In this document: positions 1 through 11,943 of the stretch, one piece after another
How positions within the stretch are numbered: the stretch's first letter is position 1
Layout: each line of letters starts with the position of its first letter
DNA from: Parapusillimonas granuli
GTDB lineage: Bacteria > Pseudomonadota > Gammaproteobacteria > Burkholderiales > Burkholderiaceae_B
Reading direction: 5' to 3'
Assembly (NCBI RefSeq): GCF_013416525.1
Contig: NZ_JACCEM010000004.1
Span: forward strand, 248,001-312,000
Length of the DNA: 64,000 nucleotides
Notes under the pieces: generated by a model
What the model was told of the DNA's origin: nothing
Database searches by the model: none
Seen by the model: only the letters and a program-made list of their open reading frames with translations
Program-made: the position numbers and the translations under genes

Positions 1-541
1 CCCCGTAGGCGGCCGACACGCCGGCGGTGGCGCCGCAGGCCACCAGCAGCCGCAGCCGCGCGGTATTGAAGTAAGTGAAGCGGCCGATCGCCGAGGCGCT
101 GAGCGCCGCCAGGTGGACCATGGCCCCTTCCCGCCCGATCGAGCCGCCCGAGGCCACCGTGAAGAGCGAGGACATGGAACGCAGCATGCCCTGCCGGATC
201 GAGAGGCGGCCGTCGCCGATGGCCACCGCTTCCATGTAGTCGGAATTGCTGCCGGCCTTGATTTTGCGCGCGCCCAGCAGCAGGAAGCCCGCCACGACGC
301 CGCCCAGCGCGGGGAAGGCCAGCCGCCCGTACCAGGGCAGGCTTTCGGTGACCCCCGCGATCGTGCCGCTGCCGCCCGTGGCGAGCTTCTGCAGCAGATG
401 CATGCCCTGGTGAAAAGCGATGGTGGCGAAAGCGCCCAGGATGCCCACCAGCGCGGCCCAGCACAGCATGGCGGGCAGCTCGGACAACCACGAATAAGCG
501 CCCAGCCGCTGGCGCACCGACCGCAAGGAAGACTGAATCAT
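1..541 (-). CDS. ClC-family chloride channel, N-terminal part (cut by window edge)
   Basis: The reading frame runs from an ATG at 541 leftwards off the window, so only about the first 180 residues are present. The protein has hydrophobic helices near residues 25-45 and 70-92 and then the selectivity-filter type motif GGSIGREGAMVHLAA, matching the GxxGREGP signature of ClC chloride channels and H+/Cl- exchangers, with Ala where Pro is usual. It should be an inner-membrane anion channel or antiporter. It diverges from the response regulator gene with about 108 bases between start codons. The family call is firm; channel versus exchanger cannot be decided because the rest of the protein lies outside. 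Confidence 0.85.
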   Translation of the reverse strand, partial: MIQSSLRSVRQRLGAYSWLSELPAMLCWAALVGILGAFATIAFHQGMHLLQKLATGGSGTIAGVTESLPWYGRLAFPALGGVVAGFLLLGARKIKAGSNSDYMEAVAIGDGRLSIRQGMLRSMSSLFTVASGGSIGREGAMVHLAALSASAIGRFTYFNTARLRLLVACGATAGVSAAYG

Positions 542-649
542 GCCGTTTCTGAGAAAATGAAGTCCCGCCACCTTACGCTTGCCACCCAACTATTTCAATC
601 CGTTTCCCGCGCTTGCCAGGCGGAAACGCTTGAGGGCACACTTGCAGCC

Positions 650-1351
650 ATGGAAAACCCTCTTGTAAAAGTGCTGGTCGTCGACGACGACCCCGCCCTG
701 CGTCAGTTGCTGGCCGATTACCTGAATCGCCATCACTACGACACCCTGCTCGCGCCCGACGCCAGCGATCTGCCCGCCCGGATACAACGCTATTCGCCCG
801 ACCTGATCGTGCTGGACCGCATGATGCCCGACGGCGACGGCGCCGAGGCCTGCCGGCGCCTGCGCCAGCTGGGGGAAGACATACCCGTCATTTTACTCAC
901 GGCCCGCGACGAAACGGTGGACCGCATCATCGGCCTGGAAGCCGGCGCCGACGACTACCTCGGCAAGCCCTTCGACCCGCGCGAACTGCTCGCCCGCATC
1001 GAAGCCGTCTTGCGCCGCAAGAAGGGCGCGTCGGCCCTCACCAAGGACAAGCCGGTGGAATTCGGCCCCTTCCTGTTCGACCCCGCCACGCGGCAGCTGT
1101 TCAAGAACCAGGTGCCCATCAAGCTGACCGGCGGCGAGGTCAACCTGCTGGAAGCCCTGGTCAACAACCCGGGCAAGCCGCTGTCGCGCGATCGCCTGCT
1201 CGCGCTCGCGCGCGACGACGACGAAGGCGAGCGCAACGACCGCGCCATAGACATCGCCGTGCTGCGCCTGCGCCGCGCCATCGAGGACGATCCCAAGCAG
1301 CCCCGGTGGATCCAGACGGTGTGGGGCGTGGGCTACCGGTTTTCGCCCTGA
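650..1351 (+). CDS. OmpR/PhoB-family response regulator
   Basis: A 233-residue DNA-binding response regulator. The receiver domain (about 5-120) has the acidic pair D12-D14, the phospho-acceptor D56 in VLDRMMPDGDG, the switch Thr in LLTARDE and the Lys in GKPFDP. The C-terminal winged helix (about 135-233) ends with the typical WIQTVWGVGYRFSP. The ATG at 650 is chosen because it sits directly before the receiver fold; an in-frame extension to 113 would lie antisense to the channel gene and carries no recognisable domain. The stop is three bases before the sensor kinase start, so the two form a two-component operon. The target genes are not visible; it resembles OmpR/RisA types but is not assigned to one. 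Confidence 0.93.
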   Translation: MENPLVKVLVVDDDPALRQLLADYLNRHHYDTLLAPDASDLPARIQRYSPDLIVLDRMMPDGDGAEACRRLRQLGEDIPVILLTARDETVDRIIGLEAGADDYLGKPFDPRELLARIEAVLRRKKGASALTKDKPVEFGPFLFDPATRQLFKNQVPIKLTGGEVNLLEALVNNPGKPLSRDRLLALARDDDEGERNDRAIDIAVLRLRRAIEDDPKQPRWIQTVWGVGYRFSP

Positions 1352-1354
1352 TCC

Positions 1355-2746
1355 ATGCTGCGTTTCCTGATCCCGCGATCCCTCCATGCGCGCATGGTGC
1401 TGCTCACGCTGGGCACCATTCTGCTGGTGCAGGCGGCCACCTTCGCAACGGTGTCGCATTATCGCAAGAAGTTCAACGAAGACGTGGCCGTCGAGCTGAC
1501 CGCCACCACCATCCGGACGCTGCGCGCCGCCCTGGCCGAGATTCCCGCCGAGCAGCGCGCGCGCTTCGTGCAGATCGCCTCGGAGAACCAATGGCGGCTG
1601 TGGTCGCGCAGCCTGCCGCCCGACGCCAGCCTGGAAGAGCGCCGCCCGCCCCCCAGGCACCGGCACGGCCCGCCGTCGTCCCGCCCGCCGAATGACATAC
1701 GCAACAACTTGCGGGCCTTCGTCGACGCGCTGAACAAGCGCCTGGACGACGACACGCGCGTCGCGCTGTCGCGCGGGCCGGAGCCCAGGCTCTATATTTC
1801 GCTGCTGCCCACGCCGGAAACGGAAGACGGCCGCGCCAGCCGCGAGTGGCTGGTCATCCGGCTGGACCGCCTCGCGCCCCCCGTGTCCACGCCGATGATC
1901 GCCGTCTGGCTGGGCGGCATGGGGCTGCTGCTGTTGCTTTCCGCCGCTTTCTCCTGGCATATCACGCGCCCCCTCACCCGCCTCGCCCGGGCGGCGGACC
2001 AGCTGGCCGCGGGCCAGCCGCAGCGCGTGACGCCCTCGGGGCCAACCGAAACGCGCATACTGGGAGAACGCTTCAACGCCATGCTGGACACGCTGGCGGA
2101 AACGGACGCGGTGCACCGCACGCTGCTTGCCGGGCTTCCGCACGACTTGAAGGGGCCGCTTTCGCGCATGTGGCTGCGCATAGAAATGCTGGACGACGCT
2201 CATTTCAAGGACGGCATGCGCAAGGACCTGCAGGACATGCAGCGCATGGTGGACCAGTTCATCGGTTTCGTGCGGGGCACGGACCGGCGCTCCTATCAGT
2301 TCGAGCCGCTGCCCTTGAACGCCTGGCTGGAGGAACAGCTGGCGGCCTGGACGAGCACGGGCAGCGACGTGCGCTATATCGACGCGGGGCCGGAGAATCT
2401 GGTGCTGAATGCCGACAGGGTGGCGCTGGGCCGCCTCCTGGACAACCTCATCACCAATGCTTTCAACCACGGGAAGCCGCCGGTCGAAGTGCGGCTGGCA
2501 GCGGACAAGGACGGCGCCGTCATCACGGTGTCCGACCATGGCCCGGGCATCCGGGCCGAGCGCCGCGCGGAAGCCTTGCGCCCGTTCTCGCGCCTGGACG
2601 ACGCCCGCACGCGCACGGGGTCGGTGGGCCTGGGGCTGGCGCTGGCCGAAGCGATCGTGCGCGCCCATGGCGGCAGCCTGGCGCTAGAAGACGCGGCGGC
2701 CGGCGGGCTGCAGGTTAGCGTGCGGCTGCCGCTTGCCCGCCCTTGA
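1355..2746 (+). CDS. EnvZ-like membrane sensor histidine kinase
   Basis: A 463-residue inner-membrane histidine kinase, partner of the preceding regulator. Two membrane segments (about 14-34 and 181-201) enclose a periplasmic domain of roughly 145 residues with a Pro/Arg/His-rich stretch near 96-112. A HAMP domain (about 202-255) leads to the phospho-acceptor H263 in GLPHDLKGPLSR, then an HATPase domain with the N box (LLDNLITNAFNHG), DHGPGI and GLGLALA. The H box has Gly where Thr or Ala normally follows (HDLKGPL instead of HDLRTPL), a position linked to phosphatase activity in EnvZ-like kinases. The stimulus is unknown. The gene converges on the cytochrome bd-like pair. Confidence 0.92.
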   Translation: MLRFLIPRSLHARMVLLTLGTILLVQAATFATVSHYRKKFNEDVAVELTATTIRTLRAALAEIPAEQRARFVQIASENQWRLWSRSLPPDASLEERRPPPRHRHGPPSSRPPNDIRNNLRAFVDALNKRLDDDTRVALSRGPEPRLYISLLPTPETEDGRASREWLVIRLDRLAPPVSTPMIAVWLGGMGLLLLLSAAFSWHITRPLTRLARAADQLAAGQPQRVTPSGPTETRILGERFNAMLDTLAETDAVHRTLLAGLPHDLKGPLSRMWLRIEMLDDAHFKDGMRKDLQDMQRMVDQFIGFVRGTDRRSYQFEPLPLNAWLEEQLAAWTSTGSDVRYIDAGPENLVLNADRVALGRLLDNLITNAFNHGKPPVEVRLAADKDGAVITVSDHGPGIRAERRAEALRPFSRLDDARTRTGSVGLGLALAEAIVRAHGGSLALEDAAAGGLQVSVRLPLARP

Positions 2747-2753
2747 GCGCCTG

Positions 2754-2771
2754 GGGCCTGTCAACAGGCCC
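2754..2771. terminator. Hairpin at convergent gene ends
   Basis: GGGCCTG and CAGGCCC form a perfect 7-bp stem around a TCAA loop between the converging kinase and cydB-like genes, with its last base touching the cydB-like stop codon. There is no T-tract on either side, so it is a candidate bidirectional transcript-end hairpin rather than a classical intrinsic terminator. Confidence 0.4.
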
Positions 2772-3820
2772 TAGCCCGCGTATTCCGGCGGCGCCGGCGG
2801 GATCGACAGCCCGAACATGCGCCGGTACACCCAGATGTTGAAAATCAAGGCGACGGGCAACGCAATGATGGTGCCCGAAAGAATCAGCCGCAAGGAGCCC
2901 ACCGAAGCCGCCGCGTCCCAGATCGTCACATCGTCCAGCACCAGATAAGGAAAAAAGCTGTAGCCCAGCCCGCCCAGCACCGCCAGGAAAATCAACAGCG
3001 TCAGCACGAAAGGCAAGGCCGTCGTTCGGTAGCTCCGGTTGATCATGCGCTGCAAGCACATTTCAATGGATACGAAGCACAGCAGCATGGCGCCCCACAG
3101 CAAGGCGATGTTCGGCCAGCGCGGCCCGTCGCTCCATTTCAGGAACACGCCCGGATTGTCGAAGGCGAGGACCAGCGATACCGCCACCGTCCCCGCCGCC
3201 ACCCAGCGCACCGCCCGGCGGCCCCACATCACCGCGCGGGCGCGCAGTTCCCCGGCCACCCGCATGATCAGCCAGGCCGCGCCCAACAGACAATAGGCGG
3301 CCACCGCGCAGCCCGCCACGAATACGGTGAACCACAGATAGCCCGAGCGCGACTGGTAGGTCACCACGATCTGGGCCAGCAGCGCGCCATGGGCCAGCGC
3401 CGTCATCAGCGAACCGACCGCGAAGCCCGCCAGCCAGCGCCCCTGCAGCTCCTTGTGGGCCCGCAGGCGCATCTCGAAGGAGACCGAGCGCAGCAGGACG
3501 CCGAGGGCGAGCAGGCACATGGGCAGGTACAGGGCGCTCATGACGTGGCCCCAGGCATGGGGGAAAGCCGACACGAACAGGCCCAGGCCGAGGAACAGCC
3601 AGAATTCATTGGCGTCGCGCCATGGGCTGAGCAGGGACAGCATGCGCGGGCGCAGCGCCCTGGGCGCGAACAGGGCAAGGCAGCCCACGCCGATGTCGAA
3701 GCCGTCGAGCACCGTTCCGGCGACCACGATTCCGTAAAACAGCGCCATGAAGACCAGCGGCATCCAGAACGATGGATCCTGGGCGCCCAGGCCCAGCGCC
3801 ACGGCCAAGGAATCGATCAT
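2771..3820 (-). CDS. cydB: Cytochrome bd-type oxidase subunit II-like protein (CydB family)
   Basis: A 349-residue polytopic membrane protein with CydB hallmarks: LDGFDIGVG at the end of helix 1, a WRDANEFWL segment matching the WDGNQVWL region of subunit II, and a C-terminal IWDAAAS segment followed by a last helix ending RRMFG. In known bd oxidases subunit II binds no heme and packs against CydA as a pseudo-symmetric scaffold. The start codon overlaps the cydA-like stop by four bases (ATGA), so translation is coupled. Length is close to other CydB proteins (about 335-380). Its partner lacks heme ligands, so oxidase function should not be assumed. No cydX or cydDC is seen nearby. Confidence 0.85.
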   Translation of the reverse strand: MIDSLAVALGLGAQDPSFWMPLVFMALFYGIVVAGTVLDGFDIGVGCLALFAPRALRPRMLSLLSPWRDANEFWLFLGLGLFVSAFPHAWGHVMSALYLPMCLLALGVLLRSVSFEMRLRAHKELQGRWLAGFAVGSLMTALAHGALLAQIVVTYQSRSGYLWFTVFVAGCAVAAYCLLGAAWLIMRVAGELRARAVMWGRRAVRWVAAGTVAVSLVLAFDNPGVFLKWSDGPRWPNIALLWGAMLLCFVSIEMCLQRMINRSYRTTALPFVLTLLIFLAVLGGLGYSFFPYLVLDDVTIWDAAASVGSLRLILSGTIIALPVALIFNIWVYRRMFGLSIPPAPPEYAG

Positions 3821-5157
3821 GCCCGCCCCCTGTGGCGCGCGACGGGCACGACGCCGTAGCGCACGATGTGCCGCAGCATCTGGAAGAAGCCCGCCAGGAA
3901 CAACGCATAGAAAAGCAGGTAGGCCAGATAGCCCCCCAGGATGATGTCGAAAGGCGTGTCGCCGGTGACTTCGCTGACGGTGATCGTCCCCGTCACGGCA
4001 TAGGGGAAGGAGCCGAAAAACACGTAGGCCGCGCCGCCCAGCAGCATGGGCCAGCCGGAAAAGCTCATGGCGATCAGCACCCGGCGCCAGCCCCGGGACA
4101 GCGCGCCGGGATCGAAACCGCGCCGCCTGCCACGCAGCAGCGTGACCGCCGCCACGAGCAGCATGAGCAGCCCCGTGAAGACCGCGAGACGGTAGGACCA
4201 GAAGGTGACGGCGACCGGCGGGGCCATGCCCGCGAACTGGTCCAGCCCGCGGTAGCGGCCGTTCTTGTCGCGGCCCAGCCAGTGGCCGGCCGCCGCGTGC
4301 CAGATCGATTCCTCGTCGCCGGCCCGGTCCTGGGCGCCGGACGCGTCGAACAGGGCCACCCGGGGAAGTTCGCCGCTATGCCAATAGCCCGACACCGCCG
4401 CCGCCTTGGCGGGCTGATACTGCGCGGTCATGCCGCCCGCCCCCGCCGCCAGCGCGGCCTGCAGCACGATGCTGGCGCCGGCAAGCCAGGCGGCCGTCTT
4501 GAACACCAGGCGCCCGCTTTCGTCCACCGGGCGGCGCAGGGTCTGCAGCGCGATGATGCCCAACACCAGGAAGGCGGCGGTCAGCAGCCCGGTCAGCATG
4601 AACAGCCCCCCATACCAGGGCAGCGCGGGATTGAAGATGATGTCCGCCCAGTCGATTACCCAGTAGCGTTCGTCCAGCATGCGGGCGCCGGTCGGGACGT
4701 GCATCCACGAGAGCAGGGCCAGCATCCAGAACGAGGAGGCGGTCACCCCCAGCGCCACCATGAAGACCACCAGGGCGTGCAGCTTCTCGGACAGATGGCG
4801 CTGCCCGAACAGCATGGCGCCCAGGAAACAGGACTTGAAGATGAAAGTGGACAAAATGCCCGCCGCCAGCAGAGGACCGGCGACGTCGCCGATTTTTTCC
4901 ATCAGCGTGGGCCAGAGGCCGCCCAGCTGGATCAACACCGGCATGCTCGCGGCAAAGCTGAGCACGAAAGCCAGCGCGAACACCCGCACCCAAAAACGGT
5001 AGGCGGCCGTCCAGGCGGCATGCTCGCGCCCGAAGGCGCGAAGCTTGAAGTACAGCAGCACCCAGGCCAGCCCCAGCTCTATGACGAGAAACATCAGCAT
5101 GAAACCGAGGCTGGCAAAGAACTGGATTTGTGATAACCACAATGTCGAGTACGTCAT
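3817..5157 (-). CDS. CydA-like subunit I lacking the canonical heme ligands
   Basis: A 446-residue membrane protein that aligns with CydA along most of its length (LSQIQF for LSRLQF in helix 1, the GD-G loop, SFWMLALLSWM for the LWILVANGWM segment, the TFWSYR helix, a GW segment near the end). Compared with E. coli CydA from memory, every axial ligand is replaced: H19 by M20, E99 by G100, H186 by L185, M393 by A325, E445 by F380; E107 of the proton path is K108, and GRQPW reads GSFPY. It is about 75 residues shorter, mostly in the quinol-loop region. The ATG at 5157 is chosen because it begins right before helix 1; an upstream in-frame codon at 5271 adds a non-homologous tail. It is probably not a working quinol oxidase by itself; its role is unknown. 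Confidence 0.8.
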   Translation of the reverse strand: MTYSTLWLSQIQFFASLGFMLMFLVIELGLAWVLLYFKLRAFGREHAAWTAAYRFWVRVFALAFVLSFAASMPVLIQLGGLWPTLMEKIGDVAGPLLAAGILSTFIFKSCFLGAMLFGQRHLSEKLHALVVFMVALGVTASSFWMLALLSWMHVPTGARMLDERYWVIDWADIIFNPALPWYGGLFMLTGLLTAAFLVLGIIALQTLRRPVDESGRLVFKTAAWLAGASIVLQAALAAGAGGMTAQYQPAKAAAVSGYWHSGELPRVALFDASGAQDRAGDEESIWHAAAGHWLGRDKNGRYRGLDQFAGMAPPVAVTFWSYRLAVFTGLLMLLVAAVTLLRGRRRGFDPGALSRGWRRVLIAMSFSGWPMLLGGAAYVFFGSFPYAVTGTITVSEVTGDTPFDIILGGYLAYLLFYALFLAGFFQMLRHIVRYGVVPVARHRGRA

Positions 5158-5289
5158 AATGAGCGCTAGTTTAGAGCCACTTCGCCATTTGTAAACCGTC
5201 CGGCGCCAGTTTGGCCGCGGCCGGGAGGCAAATATCGGCGAACGTGGCAAAATGCTTACTTCACTCGACATCCTGTTTCCAATATCGTA

Positions 5290-7056
<1,767 letters not shown>

Positions 7057-7092
7057 ACCCGGGACATGTAACTTTATTTGCGAATCAGATCA

Positions 7093-7884
7093 GTGAGCGA
7101 CTCATCCCCCTCCCGCAAAAGCCAGCTGGCGCTGGATTTCAAAAGCGCCACCCTGTATGCCGTCCGTGTCGTGCTGCACAGCCATGAAACCGACGCGCTG
7201 ACGGCCGCCCTGGCGCAAAGAATGAACGATGCGGGCGCTTTCTTCGAAAACGAGCCCGTGGTTCTCGACGCAAGCAGGCTGGACCAGCCCGCGGACTGGG
7301 GCGCGCTCGTCCAGGCGCTGAAGGCCCACAAGCTGCACCCCGTCGGCGTGGTGGCCCCCGAAGCCATGCTGGCCGGCGCCCTGGCCCACGGCCTGCCCGC
7401 GGTGGACCTGTCCAGCCCCACGCCGCGCCCGGCCAGCACGCCCGCGCCCGACAAAGACGTTCCGGTCGTGGCGCCGCCCGCGGCCGAACCCCAGGCACCC
7501 GCCGCCAAGGCCAAGCCGGCGCCCTCGGACGCTCCCGCGGAGCCGGCGCCCGCGGCCATGGTCATCAACCGGCCGCTGCGGTCCGGCCAGCGCATCTATG
7601 CGCGCAACACCGACCTGATCGTCATCGGCGTCGTCAGCCAGGGCGCGGAAGTCATCGCCGACGGCAACATCCACGTATACGGCCCGCTGCGCGGCAAGGC
7701 CATGGCCGGCGCGCGCGGCGACGCCAGCGCCCGCATCTTCACGACCCAGCTCGACCCCGAGCTGCTGGCCATCGCCGGCGTCTACCGCGTCATCGAAACC
7801 CAGCTCGACGATTCCCTGCGCAACCGGCCGACCATCGTGCACCTGGAGGACGACACCCTGAAGCTCACGCCCCTGACCAAGTAG
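7093..7884 (+). CDS. minC: Septum site-determining protein MinC
   Basis: MinC inhibits FtsZ ring formation away from mid-cell, working with MinD on the membrane. The protein has an N-terminal FtsZ-interacting domain (starting [17 protein letters not shown]), a long Pro/Ala-rich linker (about residues 110-160) and a C-terminal beta-helical domain with the MinD/septum-binding signature ([35 protein letters not shown]). Two starts are possible: a GTG at 7093, used here, giving a 263-residue protein with a usual N-terminus, or a TTG at 7078. Neither has a strong ribosome site. It heads the minC-minD-minE group, 114 bases before minD. Confidence 0.95.
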   Translation: MSDSSPSRKSQLALDFKSATLYAVRVVLHSHETDALTAALAQRMNDAGAFFENEPVVLDASRLDQPADWGALVQALKAHKLHPVGVVAPEAMLAGALAHGLPAVDLSSPTPRPASTPAPDKDVPVVAPPAAEPQAPAAKAKPAPSDAPAEPAPAAMVINRPLRSGQRIYARNTDLIVIGVVSQGAEVIADGNIHVYGPLRGKAMAGARGDASARIFTTQLDPELLAIAGVYRVIETQLDDSLRNRPTIVHLEDDTLKLTPLTK

Positions 7885-7998
7885 CGGATAATATTTGTTG
7901 CGAAGCAGCACCGGAAATGCCGTTCGCTTCAGTATTTTCGGGACCGATATGCATTACGATTACGTGATTTACCAAAAACCATAAGGAACTCTATCGTC

Positions 7999-8814
7999 AT
8001 GGCGCGAATTGTTGTGGTGACCTCCGGCAAAGGCGGCGTGGGCAAAACAACCACCAGTGCAAGCTTCTCTTCGGGATTGGCAATGCGCGGCCACAAGACC
8101 GTGGTCATTGACTTCGACGTGGGGTTGCGCAATCTCGATCTCATCATGGGGTGCGAACGCCGCGTCGTCTATGATTTCGTCAACGTGATCCAGGGCGAGG
8201 CCTCGCTGAACCAGGCCTTGATACGCGACAAGCAGCTGGAAAACCTATTCATTCTTCCCGCCTCCCAAACCCGCGACAAAGACGCCCTCACCCGCGAAGG
8301 CGTCGAAAAAGTCCTGAAGGACCTGGGCGAGATGGGCTTCGAATACATCGTGTGCGACTCCCCGGCGGGCATCGAGACCGGCGCCCTCATGGCCTCGTAC
8401 TTCGCCGACGACGCGCTGGTCGTCACCAATCCCGAAGTCTCTTCGGTGCGCGATTCCGACCGCATCCTCGGCATCCTGTCCGCCAAGTCGCGCCGGGCCG
8501 AAAAAGGCGAGGAACCGATCAAGGAATACCTGCTGCTCACGCGCTACAACCCCAAGCGTGTCGCCGAAGGCGAAATGCTGTCGCTCAAGGACATCGAAGA
8601 CATCCTGCGCATCAAGCTGATCGGCGTCATTCCCGAATCGGAATCGGTCCTGCAGGCTTCCAACCAGGGCATCCCGGCCATCCATCTGCGCGACACCGAC
8701 GTCGCCGTGGCCTACATGGACGTCGTCGACCGCTACCTGGGCGAAGAAAAGCCCCTGAAATTCGTCGAATACGAAAAGCCCGGCCTGTTCAAGCGCTTAT
8801 TCGGGGGGAAATAA
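7999..8814 (+). CDS. minD: Septum site-determining ATPase MinD
   Basis: A 271-residue ParA-type ATPase that recruits MinC to the membrane and oscillates under MinE control. It has the deviant Walker A motif KGGVGKTT at 11-18 with the signature Lys, switch residues in [14 protein letters not shown], the CDSPAGIE Walker B region and an amphipathic membrane-targeting helix at the C-terminus ending FKRLFGGK. An AAGGAA sequence lies about ten bases before the ATG. The stop is one base before the minE start. Confidence 0.98.
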   Translation: MARIVVVTSGKGGVGKTTTSASFSSGLAMRGHKTVVIDFDVGLRNLDLIMGCERRVVYDFVNVIQGEASLNQALIRDKQLENLFILPASQTRDKDALTREGVEKVLKDLGEMGFEYIVCDSPAGIETGALMASYFADDALVVTNPEVSSVRDSDRILGILSAKSRRAEKGEEPIKEYLLLTRYNPKRVAEGEMLSLKDIEDILRIKLIGVIPESESVLQASNQGIPAIHLRDTDVAVAYMDVVDRYLGEEKPLKFVEYEKPGLFKRLFGGK

Positions 8815-8815
8815 C

Positions 8816-9082
8816 ATGTCCTTCCTGTCATTCCTTCGCGGGCAGAAGAAAACCTCGGCAAGCGTGGCCCGCGACCGCCTGCAGCTCATCCTGATCAACG
8901 AACGGGGCGACGGCGTCACGCCCGACTACCTGCCCCGCCTTCAGAAGGAACTGGTCGAGGTCATTTCCCGCTACGTCAAGATCAACCCCGACGACATCAA
9001 AGTCAACCTGGAACGCCAGGATTCCCTGGAAATCCTGGAAGTCAAAATCGAAATGCCGCAACCCGAAGGGCGTTCGGCATAA
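8816..9082 (+). CDS. minE: Cell division topological specificity factor MinE
   Basis: An 88-residue MinE, which stimulates MinD ATPase and drives pole-to-pole oscillation so that the division septum forms at mid-cell. The N-terminus ([21 protein letters not shown]) carries the membrane-binding and anti-MinCD segment, followed by the dimerising topological domain (IISRYVKI-like [20 protein letters not shown]). The ATG lies one base after the minD stop, and the GGGGGGAA at the end of minD serves as ribosome site. Length is standard for the family. Confidence 0.97.
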   Translation: MSFLSFLRGQKKTSASVARDRLQLILINERGDGVTPDYLPRLQKELVEVISRYVKINPDDIKVNLERQDSLEILEVKIEMPQPEGRSA

Positions 9083-9114
9083 AAAAAACCGTGCAGGGCC
9101 CAGCCCCACACGGT
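9081..9114 (-). terminator. Intrinsic terminator of the glycine-zipper lipoprotein gene
   Basis: Read on the minus strand, ACCGTG pairs with CACGGT and an inner GCCC/GGGC pair strengthens the stem, followed by eight T residues that run into the minE stop codon. The T-tract orientation places it as the end of the gene at 9172-9399; read on the plus strand there is no T-tract. Confidence 0.8.
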
Positions 9115-9171
9115 CCTCCGGCTTCAGCCGCGCACGCAGGCCGCCCTCATGGCCGCCCCGGCGCCGCCGGC

Positions 9172-9399
9172 CTATCGGTTCTTGCCGACTTGGTCGCCGA
9201 TGACCCCGCCGATGGCCGCGCCGCCCACGGTGCCCAGCACGCCGCCTCCGGTCACCACCGCGCCGGCGACACCGCCGATGCCCGCGCCGGTCACCGCGCT
9301 TTTCTGGCGATGGCTCATGTTGTCCCAGGACGAACACCCCGCCATGGCCACGGCCAATACACCCGCCGCGCCCAGTTTTGCCCATGTCGTCGATTTCAT
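9172..9399 (-). CDS. Small glycine-zipper lipoprotein (OsmB-like)
   Basis: A 75-residue exported protein. The signal peptide ends in a lipobox, VAMAGC, so the mature protein would start at a lipidated Cys of about residue 21. The rest is SSWDNMSHRQKSAVTGAG followed by a Gly-rich segment with GxxxG repeats (GAGIGGVAGA, GAAIGGVIG), the glycine-zipper pattern of OsmB/Rick_17kDa-type outer-membrane lipoproteins. The ATG at 9399 has a GGAG ribosome site eight bases upstream, which favours it over a frame extension to 9435. It ends with its own terminator next to minE. Function is likely envelope-related, not known in detail. Confidence 0.85.
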   Translation of the reverse strand: MKSTTWAKLGAAGVLAVAMAGCSSWDNMSHRQKSAVTGAGIGGVAGAVVTGGGVLGTVGGAAIGGVIGDQVGKNR

Positions 9400-9572
9400 T
9401 TTTCTATCTCCGTAAAACAAATACACACCGCTCAAGGTAGCCGAAATCCTGTTTCGTAATCAAGACGCAAAGCGATGAGCTTGTGAGAGCACGAAACAAA
9501 TGTATCAGCCTGGGCGCCCGGCCCGCCCCCAGTGGCCGGCCAGTGCCGCCCGCCTCGTAGCGCCAACAGGGC

Positions 9573-10115
9573 CTAGCCCGCTTTGACCAGCGCCAGGACT
9601 TCCCTGAAATGCGGGTGGTCGGGGGATTCCAGCCACTCGAACATGGCCATTTCGGCGCTGATGGCTTCCAGCCCATGATGGCGCCAGCGCGCGCATGCGG
9701 CGTGATAGTCGGACGCGCGCCGGGAACCGATGCAGTCGGTGACCAGAATGGGCGACAGCCCCAGCCGGGCCAGCCCCAGGCCGGTTTGTAACACGCACAC
9801 ATGGGCCTCGGCGCCAATTAACAACACGTCGTGCCGGCCGCGCGGAAGCTCGGCAAGAAAGCCGGCTTCGCGAGTGGCGTCGAAATGCGTCTTTTGGACG
9901 ATGTGGTCCACCCAGGGCCGCAGGGCGTCGGCGGTGGGGCCGATCTTGCCGGCGCAGTGCTCGGTGGCCACCACGGGCACGCCCAGCAATTGCGCCGCCT
10001 GCGCCAGGCGGCCGGCGCGCGCGGCCAGCGCCTGGTGATCCTGGATGGCGGGCAGCAAGGCCGACTGCATGTCGACGACCAGCAGCATCGAATCGTGCGT
10101 ACTCAGAGTGTGCAT
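9573..10115 (-). CDS. Isochorismatase-family cysteine hydrolase
   Basis: A 180-residue single-domain hydrolase of the isochorismatase/YcaC/nicotinamidase fold. The catalytic triad pattern is visible as Asp in LVVDMQ (about 15), Lys in VQKTHFDA (about 84) and Cys in AHVCVLQTGL (about 107), with the cis-peptide region before the Cys. Substrate is not deducible; such proteins hydrolyse amide or vinyl-ether bonds of small molecules. It starts 23 bases downstream of the ettA stop on the same strand with an AAGGAAG ribosome site, so it may be transcribed with ettA. Its stop codon sits in a GGGCCTGTT-type repeat discussed elsewhere. Confidence 0.88.
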   Translation of the reverse strand: MHTLSTHDSMLLVVDMQSALLPAIQDHQALAARAGRLAQAAQLLGVPVVATEHCAGKIGPTADALRPWVDHIVQKTHFDATREAGFLAELPRGRHDVLLIGAEAHVCVLQTGLGLARLGLSPILVTDCIGSRRASDYHAACARWRHHGLEAISAEMAMFEWLESPDHPHFREVLALVKAG

Positions 10116-10138
10116 GGCGGCTTCCTTCCAAGGCGGGG

Positions 10139-11812
<1,674 letters not shown>

Positions 11813-11943
11813 AACAAGAAAAATGGGAAATGGAAAAGCATCGATTGTAGGCCGGAACCGGGCAAGGAGTCCGATGCGCCGCCGCGGGAGCCCGCGCCCG
11901 CCATCGATGTTTTAAAATAACCATTTCACAGCCCGATCCTCCC

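Noticed and set aside
113-649. Upstream extension of the response regulator frame
   Set aside because: It lies antisense to the ClC channel gene, has no domain, and the receiver fold begins immediately after the ATG at 650.
2771-5157. Ordinary cytochrome bd or cyanide-insensitive oxidase
   Set aside because: All axial heme ligand positions and the GRQPW motif of the large subunit are changed, so a standard oxidase label would mislead.
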